From Symbiodinium microadriaticum (taxonomy: Eukaryota; Sar; Dinophyceae; Suessiales; Symbiodiniaceae), in the NCBI GenBank assembly GCA_001939145.1, contig LSRX01001334.1, forward strand, positions 62,001-126,000: a stretch of 64,000 nt of DNA, given 5' to 3'. The notes beneath the pieces are model-generated. The model was not told where the DNA came from. It did not search any database and saw only the letters and a list, made by a program, of their open reading frames with translations. Positions within the stretch are counted from its first letter, which is position 1. Every line of letters begins with the position of its first letter. Position numbers and translations under genes: made by a program. Positions 23,875-34,979 of the stretch are shown here, piece after piece.

Positions 23875-26800
23875 ATGGGCTGCAACCAGAGTACCGAAGG
23901 TGGAAGTGCTGGCAGGGAGTCGAAGGCCAACGTCGATGAACAAACCTACATGCCGCTTGATTCTGGTTCTGCTCAGTTCGGTTGGAGGTATTGCAGTCCC
24001 TCTGTCTGAAAATTTCGTCTGGTGTGTCATTTGAGGTTCCTTTGCAAAGTGAAGCTGCTGAAGCGGTTGCCCCAGGCATGTCCTCCTCGCCTCCTCATGC
24101 CAGATGTTCCGGGAGACTTGTAGCATGTGCAGGACGAGCTTCCGGCCCTCGCGAAGTCGGCGACGGAAGTGGAGTTCAAGGTCGGTCAGAGCATCATCAA
24201 GCAGGGCGAGGAGGGCAATGAGTTCTTCATGATCAAGCCTCTCGCCTTCTACGATTCGGTTTCGCTGCTCACTAGAGGTACAATGGTCTCGTGTAGTTTT
24301 TGCCTGAGCTGCAACCGCATTCGAGGAAGGGCACGGCTGATGTGGAGATCAACGGAAAGAAGGTGCTGTGTTGTTTGTATATGTCACCACGAGCAGTGAG
24401 CCCTTCCACGACTTCAGCTGGAATCGCGGGCACAACTGAAACCTGAAAACCGCGGCCCCAAGCCCAGCCATGCAGGAACTGTACAACTAAACATGGGGCC
24501 ACCACTGTGCCCAAACTTTCAGGAATGCTGCCTGTGACCTGAGTCTGCGCGTCTCTCGCACTCTGACAGCTGGGCTTCTTTGCAGGTCGCTGGGTTGAAA
24601 GCCGGCGATTACTTCGGCGAGAACGCGCTCTTGCGGAACGAGCCGCGCAACGCGACCATCAAGGCCAACTCCCAGGCCTCAGCTTCACCGGAGCACAGAT
24701 GCCTGCAGCTTCGGGCCTCTCATGCTCAATGTCGCTCCCATGTGGCAGGTCGTCACTCTGAAAATCACGAGGCAAACGTTTTCCAGTGCCTTGGCTTGAG
24801 CAATCTTGAGCGACGGCATTCTTGCGCCCGATGCTTATGGCCTTTTTCGCAGGAGTCCAAGGCCAAGGCCCGAGGTGTTCGGACATCGGCCTATTGTTTA
24901 GAATAAACTGGACATGTCAGCTGTACGTCTCAAGCAGTACTTGTAGCACGTGGATTTGGATACTCAATAAAACTGATCTGGGAACCAAAGTCTGCATTCA
25001 GGAATGACTGAGGCACCAGCATGCTGCCAAGCAGGGGCGAGCAAAAACTACAGTCTGCATGATGCCATCAGCACCGTGTGGTTAAGTGCTGGCTTCGGGG
25101 CAGACTTGATGCTTTGCCTGCCGATTCCTCTGTGCGGGCTGTTTGTGCCGACTTGTTTCTTGCTCACGTCCGCACTGCTGTTTTCCTCGGCATCGTCGTC
25201 AGTGTCACCTGTGTTTCCTCGTTAAGCACTTTGGGTCGTCACAAGTCGGGACTTGCACGATCGAAGGGCCTCCCTCCCGAGGTCTAGGCTTGCAGGACAA
25301 GTTGGAGTTCCCCAAGCGCGGCGCCGTTGGTGGCGGAGTCGCGGTCCAGGCCCGGCCTGGCGAAAGCTCGGACAGCCCCTTTGCAAAACGCTTGGGCCAA
25401 ATTTTGCGCAGCGGTCCCTGCCACTGACTCGTTTTGCACCAATGGCACGAAACCCCTTGCATCCCGTCCGGGCAGGCCGAGATCAAACCGCCGAGCCAGA
25501 AGTCCACTGATGACGTTGAGCTTCCTGGACTAGACAGTACGCTCAGTATACGTTCAGATGAACCCAAGAAGTTAACAGGAATCCAGTTAGCGGCTGCAGT
25601 CGCGGCAGCATCCAGGCTCATCAAGAAGGCGCTGCAGGACAACACCAACCTCAACACGATTGCAAACCTTGACGAGGCTCTTAAAGCACTGCACATTTCA
25701 GCAGTGCGTGTATTTTGCCAACGTACGCAGCGCTAACCTTGATTGCGCACGCCAGGCCCGAATAAAAGCGATGTCCGACGTCATGTGGAAGGAGCCCGTA
25801 GCCAAGGGCACCGCCATCATCAAGCAAAACGATTTGCAGGCCTTCGCATGCGACGAGGAAGCACGCGTCAACGCATCCCTAAAGCGCTTCTTGCAGGCAG
25901 ACTACTTCTACATCGTGAAGTCAGGAAGCTTTTCCATCAGCAAGGCGGAGGACGTCAAAGAGGGTCAAAGCTCTGTGGCTGCAACCACAGACAGAGTGTG
26001 ATGCACCGCCGCGTGCCTCCGATGCCAATGTGAATTCGAGCCCAGGTGTGGAGTCCGCTGCTGCTGCACAACTGGGGACAGTGGAGGCTCGACGTAACGA
26101 CGTCTTCTCCAGCACTTGCAGATCCAGCGATGGGTCAAACAGCCACAGCGCGTGGAATCTACCGGGAGTATGTTCATGTATGTTCGCGGGAGAATCCACA
26201 CACACACACACACCTTGCAAAGACCGACCTGAAAGCATCCCCAGCCAAGCTAATCTCAATTCTGGCCTTCATGACCGATGCTTATGTGGTGGCTTGAAAG
26301 AGAGGGCAACCCAATCCACAAGTGACTGACCTAGCGTCCCCACATCCAAGGCTGCACGCCCTGTGGATGTGGCAGTAGCTAGTATGGCACAGTTGGTTTC
26401 CGAAACAGGCCGGAGGCAGCTTCGGTGAGCTTGCTTTGCTCTACTTCGCGCCCCGGGCAGCTGGACTTTGATAGTGTCACTTTTCGAGCGCCCCTCCTCC
26501 TTTTCATAAACTATAGGCTAAAAACAGATTGAGCACTCAAGGCTGCAACAATCACGGCGAACGTCGACTCCGAGGTTTTCGTGACGGCACGCCAACAGTT
26601 CAAAGAAGCTTTGTTGACATTCTTGACTAGACATTTGCGTACCACTGTCCCGAGGTGCTTTCACACATCTGCACATGGCTAAGGAAATTCTTCTGCGCGC
26701 GAACGAGGCCGAAACCAAGCAGAACTTGGACTATGTGGGCCGTTGCGAGGTGCTGCTTGGCTGACATATCACGCATTGCTGATGCGGCATGGCGAGATGT

Positions 26801-29800
26801 TGAACTGCTCAGCATCGAGCGCTTCGTTGCATGGTAGCTGCACGCTGCGCACTAGCAGCTGTGCCTCTGAGGGGCGGCGATGCCATTGTTCAATGAATGT
26901 TGACTAAGTGATGAATGTTGCGGTTCCTTTGCAGTGTCATGTCAATGTCGTTCCTTCACGACCTGCATAGCATTAGCAAGGTCAAGAATTCCAACAACAC
27001 CAGATAAAAGGGGTCCTGGTATGCACAGGCTGCCCAGGAATTGACATGTAGGTCAGAGCATTGAAGGTTGCAATTACAAACTCAATAAGAATCCAGGCAC
27101 ACGCCACGAAACACTCAACACCACCTTGACTTGCCAACCCACCAATGGGCCCCGCCCTCCACACTCAGTTTAGGTTTGCTGACTGCCCACTGCACATTCC
27201 TCAAACAACGAATACACAGGCTGGACCCATCAGAAGCCACGGTCATAGCAAGACAACAATTACGGAGTAACAAAGAGACTGGAAAGCACAGTTTCGCAGC
27301 AGAGCGATCAAGTGCATAGATGGTGTGATATCATATGCTAATTGTGCTATCAGACATGTAACACAACACTCCATGGCCTGACACGCATGACATCAGGTAT
27401 GCCTCCCAGCACACCCAGGCCAAAATACAGAGCCCCTCACGCCGTTGCACACCGCAAGGCAAAGTGCGACGGCTGTGCGCGGCATGGCACACCATCACAT
27501 TTCGCTTTGTACTACTGTGAGGCAAATCCTCTTGCATCGCACATCGCTCCATGCACTCCTTTGTCGGCTCCATCGCATGTGCGATGTGTTTGAATGTTGT
27601 GGGGTGCTGTAACCTGTTAGACAGCGTTCTGTTCCATTCTGCTTTGTGCGCGGGGGTCAACATTCAGCCGCTAGAGAGCCTCTGTGACAGACCTGGAGCT
27701 AGTTTACAAAATGCATGTGCGAACATGATTGGCACTACTAGTCATACTGCGGTCTGGGCAGTGACATTATTGCCCGCAAACTGAGTGTTCGCTCCCCTTC
27801 GTGAAACACTTGACCTTACTTACTCCGGCTTTTGCTTGGGATGTCGATTCACGACAGGCTTATACCCTAAAGGAGCGCCGAAACACCGGCGTCAACAAGA
27901 TGCGCACATGCCGGTCCCGACGAAATGCACAGCAAAGGCACCACTGCAAACAGGCTCCCAGCATCGCTGCATGTACCGAGGACTCAGTCAGCCTCAACAA
28001 GCCTCACTGTCAGATTGACAGCAACAGCAACGCACGTCGGACTGCGAAACTTGACGCCCAGATTGCCAGCGGCAGCAACGCACGTCTGACTGCAAAACTG
28101 CAGTCCCAGATTGCCAGCAGAAGCAACGCACGTCTGGCTGCAAAGCTACTCCCGGATTTCGTCGAATACGTTCGTCCACGAGCTGCCCTGTCCACCAAAG
28201 CTGAGGTTCTCACAGGCACTGAAGGATACCGAGAAGAAGGAGCTGGCAGCAGCCATGCATGAAATGACCTTCAGCAAGGACGAGACCATCTTCGAGCAAG
28301 GGGCCACTCAGCTCTGTACATGAAAATTAAACTTTCAACCTTGCAGCCCTTTTCGAGGGATCTAGAAGCGTAGAAGCCTCGGTCTGAGAGCCTTCTCGAA
28401 GACAGACAAGCTCAGGAAACAGGCACGCAATTCTTCCTCCTGGTCGAGGGATCCGTGGTTGTCTTGAAAGACGGCAAGGCTGGGCATCGCAAAAGTGATG
28501 GCGCACGATGCCTGCCATTGTCGTGACTTAGCAGGAAGTTAACAGCTTGCGGGCCACTCCCGAGAAAGCGCCCTACTTCGGAGAGAAGGCTACATGTTGG
28601 CTCCATGTGTTGCCATGACAGTAGTTCGACGGCGAAGTGTTTCGTCGGTAGTCCGATTGGCAAATGGCACGTTGCACAAGCATCACACAGCTAAGCTAGG
28701 TTGTGTTTCCAGCGAAACATCGGCTCATGCCATCTCTGGCTTGTGCAGGCACTTGAGAACCGAGAACCACGCGCGGCGACAATCAAGGTCACGTCAAACC
28801 GAGCCAGGACGTTTCGCGTCGGCACTTCGCAGTTCGTGGAGAGCTTCTACGGGTTGACAGCAGCCGAGGCTTTGGGTGGACAAGGAGACCTTCGAGGCCC
28901 GAGTGCGAGTGAGTGGAAAAGCTTTCACAACGAGCTGGAGTCTAGCAGCCTAGCATACTCCTTGCAACATTCGGTCTCCTTGTGCCTTCGAGGTCCTCCT
29001 GGGCTCGCTCTCGGAGCTCATCAAGCGCGGAAAAGACGGTGACACCGTGGTGGCCAAGTCAGTGGCACCCACTGCCGCATCCGAGCCTTGGATTAAGAAT
29101 GGACGCGGCAATGCTTCCTGCCATGTCCTGTGCCGCCCCTGCGGTGTACGCGCGAAGACGGTCCTCCATCGTCAGCGTGAAAGCGAAAACAAACTTGCTT
29201 CCAAACTACATCTGTACGTGCCAGCGTGTGCAAATGATCAACCACAGCCTTCACAGAACCGAGCATGTCACAAGGATGCCAAGCGCTTTGGGGTCATCAA
29301 GTTCAAGGATCTGAAGAAGCCACTTGCAAGATTAATCCTGGCCATAAGAGGTCAATGCTTTCGGCCGTTCGTTTCAGATGACACAGTCCTTGAATCCGAG
29401 ACCTTGTTTGTCGGTTGCTGGGTTCTTATGCTAAGGCACGGCTTGTTGGGCTGCGGTGGCTTCGGAGCGGTGGAACTGGTTGAAGAGACCAAGACCGGCA
29501 ACATGTTCGCCCTGAAGGCCCTCAGCAAGGGATACGCCGCTTGGATGCGTCAGTACATCACGCCACCATCCGTGCAAAGTGTGCAGCAGGCAGATGCAAC
29601 AGATGATCAGGTCATCGTAGAAAGGTCCGCTCGAGTCCGCTCTGCACCAGGTTGTCAAAAGTGGCATGCAAGCGAGTGTCATGAGCGAGAAGAACGTGCA
29701 GCTGACACCTGGCTAGAAAGTTCGCGCCGAGCCCACCCGGGAATTGCTAGGGATGCATCTGGACCAAGGATGTGCGATTCGGCGTTTATCGTCAAACTCC

Positions 29801-31354
29801 ACGAAACTTACAACTCGCCGGAGCATCTGTACTTCCTCCTTGAGCTGGCACTCGGTGGTGAGCTCTATGCTACCTACAACAAGAGGAACATGTGGGGCAA
29901 CGAGGCCTGTGCAAAGTTCTACGTGGCCGGAACCGTGCTTGCCTTTGAACATTTGCATGGCAAGAAGATGCTCGACCGCACTGTGGCACTTCGACATGAT
30001 GCATGTGCATTCACACGGCTGTGATCTTGTGTTGCGGTGATTCTCAGAATCTTTGTAGCCTTCATCAGGATCGTCTTCCGAGATCTGAAGCCCGAAAACC
30101 TGCTATTGACCGAAGAGGGCAGGGTGAAACTGACGGACATGGGTCTGGCAAAAGTGATTTTCGGTGCCTTGGCATCTTTGGCAAACTTTCTAAGCACATG
30201 CAAGGACACCGGTTCAAGTTTTTCCGGTTATTTTCCTGAGGAAAGACGTACACGACCTGCGGCACACCAGACTACTTTGCGCCGGAGCTCATTGCATCCA
30301 AAGGACACACTCACGCTGTGGATTGGTGGACCCTGGGAATCCTCGCCTTCGAGCTGATGTCAGGCGAGTCGATGAAGTTTTGCCCGTGTCAGAGAGAGAG
30401 TTTTATAGTCGCAGCTTTTCCCGTGTTTCGCGACAGCGAGTGCAAGCACCAAATACCATGCCAGCTAAGCTGTGCTCCAGGACATCCACCATTCGAGTCC
30501 GCCACACCCATGCAGATTTATGCGAAGGCCTGTGGCCGTCATGACGCCATGGTCAATGCCGCTCGAAAGTCGCGCAAAGTAGCGCTGGATGTGGGACAGG
30601 ACGCTATTTGACTGACTCCATTTCTGGGACAGGTCCAGAAGGGCATCAATGCAGTCGTGTTCCCAAAGAAGCTCAAGGGAGATGTGGAGGCGTTGGTCCG
30701 GATCTCAGCAGTGCCCAGCATCACCAGCATCAAATTGAACTTGTCTGTAGGGCATCAGGTCTGAACATCGCTGGGTTAATTAAGGCCTGCATTGGAGGCA
30801 GTGGGGAAATGCATAGGTTACAGAGAAGGAAAGGCAGCAAGCGTCACCCTCGATCACCAGCATCTGGAAGACTATTCATGTACCTTTCTAGACACCTACT
30901 CCCCTAGAAGTTCTCACGTTCACGAGGCTTTCGCTAGCATCTGAATTCTGGGAGCACAGGTCAAGGGTCTGTGCAACAGCAATCCGACGGAGCGACTGGC
31001 AATGAAGAAAGGAGGCCTGACAGAGTGTGACAGATTCGAGAAATGACATGATGACCGCTTGCATTGCTTGGCTCCGTTTGGTCAGGCATTCAGAACATTA
31101 AGACGCAGAAGTGGTTTACGGGCTTTGCGTGGAGCGATATGGAAAGTCTGTCGATGAAGCCTCCGTACGTGCGAGGCTTAAATTCGGTTCCAGTCAAGTG
31201 AGCAGACATGCGCACGTGCGCAATCAAGGTGCCAACCGTGAAGAGCAAGAAAGACATGAAGAACTTCAGTGCCAACAAGGAGGACATGCCCCCACAGATT
31301 CCATACAAGGACCCCAAGACCGGATGGGACAAAGATTTTGCCACCAGCGAGTGA
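23875..31354 (+). CDS. Cyclic-nucleotide-dependent protein kinase (PKG-like, AGC family), about 27 exons
   Basis: Start ATG 23875 gives MGCNQS, a myristoylation/palmitoylation-type N-terminus. Exons: 23875-about 23975; 24133-24236; 24326-24362; 24586-about 24675; 25282-25337; 25476-25676; 25756-25839; 25897-25963; 26416-26456; 26542-26604; 26684-26749; 28216-28302; 28416-28478; 28535-28588; 28749-28810; 28869-28896; 28993-29040; 29275-29318; 29436-29535; 29651-29703; 29769-29966; 30069-30163; 30241-30363; 30481-30527; 30633-30707; 30960-31014; 31086-31168; 31229-31354. Three cyclic-nucleotide-binding domains show phosphate cassettes [30 protein letters not shown] and [16 protein letters not shown] basic KRGAVGGG segment lies between the first and second. 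Kinase motifs in order: GCGGFGAV loop, FALKALSK lysine, [15 protein letters not shown] (DFG replaced by DMG), [18 protein letters not shown]. The AGC tail has [14 protein letters not shown] and a final WDKDF. Frames agree across all listed joints except the ends of exons 1 and 4, which are unresolved. The TGA stop is 31352-31354. Confidence 0.9.
28011..28150. repeat. 48-bp tandem repeat, about three copies, inside a kinase intron
   Basis: Copies start at 28011, 28059 and 28107, each beginning CAGATTG and containing AGCAACGCACGTC. One frame is open through all copies ([14 protein letters not shown] unit of 16 residues), but the block lies in the 1466-nt intron between kinase exons ending 26749 and starting 28216, whose phases match without it. 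Confidence 0.85.
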
Positions 31355-31359
31355 GCTGG

Positions 31360-32150
31360 CCACAGGCGACTCGCTCGCTTCTGGGTTTTTTTGCGCGAGA
31401 GAGACTCTAGTACGTCAGCTCAGTTGAAAGGGGACGAGTCGAGCAGGGTGGAACTTCGCAATGTTTGCTTTGCTCGCAAACTGTCACGTCAGAAGTTCGC
31501 CTCAAGAGTGCCTGCAGGTGGCGGGTGCTGTAATGTGCTATCGGCACCGCCATTTCTACGAATGTGAATGCTAGTGCTCGTAGCTTTGGAAGCCTCCATC
31601 CCCTCGCGGAAGGCTGCTACATACGTATTGAGAATGGAAGGAGTCAAGACATCCTGTAATTGTAGAGAAAGGCTACATCACTTGCATCCTTGCTGCTGCT
31701 GCTCCTCAACCCATTCTTGATGACAATGTTCGTGGCATGGGATCCTGCAAAGTTTCACAAAGGCAGCTTAGGGCTTAGGCTGAAGGCCGGGCAATGAAAG
31801 GACTCCATCACAGCATCCACGCCATGCGCATTTCTAAGTCTCAGTGTTCCTTTGTTGTGGCAAGTACCGCCTGGTGTGCACTGCTGCCTCAAAGCTAGGC
31901 TTAATCGGGGATCGCCGGCCAAGCAGATAATGTTGGCGACGTGTTTCTGCGACGTTTTTTGGTGGCAGCTTTGAAAGCAAGCTGCTCTCAAGCCCATTGG
32001 TCCCGAGAAGGCATTTCCTTCAACTGGTTTGGCACGCTTGAACCTCAAGGATCTGCTAGACATTTCTTCAAGACTCAGATTGGGCGAATATTGCGCATGT
32101 AAAGACATGCGTGGGGGAGGTGAGCTCAGCCTCACCTCCCCAAGATGACT
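31360..32150. other. Intergenic stretch after the kinase, no gene seen
   Basis: Frames are short and without motifs. A CTG/CAG-type run lies near 31690-31705, and a perfect hairpin at 32115-32142 is annotated separately. Confidence 0.45.
32115..32142. other. Perfect 11-bp hairpin
   Basis: GGGGAGGTGAG at 32115-32125 pairs with CTCACCTCCCC at 32132-32142 around a 6-nt loop. It sits just upstream of the next + strand coding segment. Function unknown; it could be a transcript structure or the end of a small element. Confidence 0.7.
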
Positions 32151-32164
32151 TCGGACTGCTGAAA

Positions 32165-33280
32165 ACCTGGCGTGCTTCGCAACCCTCCAAAAATGTCACG
32201 ACTTCGAGCTGCGCGCGCTTTCAAATGTTGATTGCAAAGCAGAGTCTGCATCGCAGAGCCTGTGGACATTGAGGCTGTTGGATGCTATTCCGAATTCGGA
32301 GCAACAGACACAGGCAGCGGCAACAGTGCATCCGAAGTCGATCGTGGCAGAAGCTGCAAAACTTGTGCACCTTCAGTTGGTGCAGGTACAGCTCTTCTAC
32401 GCATGCGGCCGACTTGCACTTCACAAGGTCACTGTTGCTCGTTACGGTCGCATCTCGTTACTCTGTGCGACAGGAGCCTCTGGCGCGACTGCTGGCAGGA
32501 TCCTTGCGTGGCAAAGTGCCGAGATTGCCGTGAACTTAGTAAGATGTGATGAATAGAACCCAGCACGCAAAGCTGAATTCCGATGCTGCAGATCGTCGCA
32601 GCATGTGGCCAATTGCCTTCTGACGATTTCCCGCCTATCACTGGCATCCGAAGAGCCGGGGTCACAGATCTCCCATTTGCTCCCATCCGTTTCTGCTGCA
32701 AAGAGCGGCAAGGTTTGCAGCACTGCTGGCCGCGCTGCAGGACCGACTCTCTAAAGCAGGCTGTACATGAGAGATTTCCTTTTTTGTGCAGGCTCGGCTG
32801 TTGAGAAAAGATGTGGATTTTGAAGTGCAGCAACTGGACACGGCCTCATCGCATCATGTACAAGTTGCGAGCGTTCAGCGCCTGCTTTGTATGCGGTTTG
32901 GCCCCTTTTTCTGATGATCTCGCACAAGCCACAAGCTTTGGATGTAAGTAGGCATTTACCCCGCCTTTCTTCGTGACAAGTGTGACATGTGGTGTGTAGC
33001 TCTGCGAGAATGTACACTCTCCTCAAAAGAACACGTCTCAGTTTTGGAGTCACTTCCCCAAGTGTGCACCAAGGCCAACTCCTTCCATGCCATTGCCGGA
33101 ATCCACGGTGACGGCGCCAAGCTCCCGGAGCAGCGCAAGCTTGTCGGATTTCTAGCGTCAAGCGAAACAGTTGTGACAACTAGTCTACTGCAGCCGAGTT
33201 CAAGGCAAATGACTCGATGTAGGGGAGCATTCGCACGCGCTGTCGAAGGGAACACCAGGCCGTGCGAGGTCTACTCATGA
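32165..33280 (+). CDS. OPR/FASTK-like helical-repeat protein, several exons
   Basis: Coding blocks on the + strand: about 32165-32556 (QSLWTLRLLDAIPNSE, then VAEAAKLVHLQLVQVQLFY), about 32590-32709 (SSQHVANCLLTISRLSL, ending at AAG before GT), about 32792-32880 after a TGCAG/G acceptor (ARLLRKDVDFEVQQL) and about 33075-33280 (ANSFHAIAGIHGDGAKL). The signature S-x-x-x-A-N-x-L-x-x-x-S-R-L followed by helices resembles octotricopeptide/FASTK repeats used by organelle RNA-binding proteins. Known of the family: such proteins act in chloroplast or mitochondrial RNA processing. Inferred here from repeat style only. Exact joints and the start were not resolved. Confidence 0.45.
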
Positions 33281-33447
33281 ATTTTTGTCCTGGCTTTTCG
33301 GCGTCACACTGTTATTTGGCTCCTGTGAGCTCTAGCTCCTCGACGCTGCACATCGGAGCTTTTCGTTCGTCTGCAAAGCTACCCAAACGAAAGATCTACA
33401 TTCGGAACGAAAGTCACTCATAAGTTGCACAATTGAGGCCATCGAGT

Positions 33448-33670
33448 TGGACGGTAGTAGTAGTCGTCGTCGTCGTCGTAGTAGTACTAGTACTAGTACT
33501 AGAGACTGGGCCCACTCGGCGCCCCCACAGAATCATCGATTTGGAGGGGGGGGCGGTGGGGGGGGGGGCTTAATAACGTGCTTGGTGCAGCGCCACTGCC
33601 GGACTTGTTTCACACCACGGGCCAGGCTAGCTTTAATCTGCCCATTAGAGAGAGAGAGGGAGAGAGAGGG
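33448..33670. repeat. Low-complexity run: GTA/CGT triplets, G-tracts, AG repeat
   Basis: Triplet runs of GTA and CGT at about 33454-33503 are followed by two long G-tracts at 33543-33569 and an AG-rich run at about 33646-33670. The G-tracts have guanine-quadruplex potential. Confidence 0.8.
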
Positions 33671-33879
33671 CTCACTCCACAGCAACACCACCACCGGCGG
33701 CGCGACCCTGACCCATGTGTGTTTATGTTCCCCTATCGTCGGCTTTACCCCAGTAGTACTTGGTTCCTCTACAGGGACACTGCCACAACAACATGTCAGT
33801 CACTAACCAAACTGTACCATAGCCATGCACCACAAAGGGGACCCCACGGCGAATAGGAGCAGTTCTGACCTGTAGGCCT

Positions 33880-34349
33880 CTGGTTTGTTGCTGTTGAGTA
33901 CCCGCAACCTGGTGCCAAACAGGGGGCCCCAACGAGCAAGCCCAAACCATCGTCACCGACAAAGTTCGGGGACGACAAGCGTGGAGCTCCAGCACAGAGT
34001 GGGGTTCGGCACAAAGTAGTGTTCCGGAACCGAGGGGCGAACCCTCGAGACTTTCAGCACAGCAAAGGGCACGACTACATGAATTACTACGCGCTGGAGA
34101 CCTTGACGGAAAACTACCACAGGGGCTGGACAGACGTGCCAGCGACGATGAAATCTGGCGTGCGTACCGGCAGGAGATGAAGGCCAGCTACCGGGCCAAT
34201 AGGAAAAGGAAGCGTGCAGAAGGCACGTGGCGTAAAGACGACAACCGGGGATGGAACCCCGCAGTGCAGAACAATGAGCGAGAACCGGTGCCAAGACAGC
34301 AAGATCGACCACCTCTACCAAGACGAAGAGCTCCTTTTCGAGAAGGGTG
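33880..34349 (+). CDS. Two overlapping frames of a basic protein, possible relic
   Basis: One frame runs from about 33880 to 34178 (GHDYMNYYALETLTENYHRG). A second, shifted frame runs to a stop at about 34349 (ASDDEIWRAYRQEMKASYRA, then NRKRKRAEGTWRKDDNRG). Read in sequence they look like one protein broken by a frame change near 34140. The second part is strongly basic, as in nucleic-acid-binding domains such as gag nucleocapsids, but no zinc knuckle or other motif is present. It could also be two exons. Confidence 0.3.
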
Positions 34350-34979
34350 ACGCCTGAGTAGCCGTGAGTGAGCCACTTTGTGCAGCTAACAATGGGGGAT
34401 ACCCCCTCTCTCCACCCTAGTGTGTACATGGTTTTGTCCTGTGAGCACGAGGCATGCAAGAAATGATTTCCAAGTTTCGAGTCCACACAGACTCTTCGAT
34501 CCTCTCTTGTCCATACCTTTCAGGGGTGTAAACCTCCCGGAGTCTTCGATTCCCTGTAACATGGGACGAGCCGCCGGAGCCGTGACATGCACAAACCTCC
34601 GCCTCCGCTCGAGGCACAAATTCGTACGTCGAGTGCCACCACCTGTTCTTTAAGGCTTGCAGGGGAACGAACCCTAACTGTTTTCTTATTTACATGGTCC
34701 CGCTTCGTTGTTGGAGTTTCCCTTGGTTTATCCAGTGAGTGATTGACCTCTCAGAGCAAAATTGCCTCTGTGGAGAGAGCCTTTTTTCCAAGTACGCCCA
34801 CACACCAGTTGGGGGCGCCGACGGCGCGCGGGCAAAGGGGGAAACCCCTTTGTCCCTAACCCTAACGAAAGAAAGAGATTGAGGTTCAACTTCCGAAAAG
34901 TGCTGTCAGTGACAACTTGGCCAAGGACGAAAGGAAACATGTCTCAACTTCTCTTGTTCCTCATGTACTGGTGTGGGTG

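Noticed and set aside
26759-26836. Peptide resembling the start of a fourth nucleotide-binding domain ([17 protein letters not shown])
   Set aside because: It is out of frame with the preceding exon, has no AG/G acceptor, and the phase from the exon ending 26749 (GT donor) to the one at 28216 is correct without it. Probably chance inside the intron.
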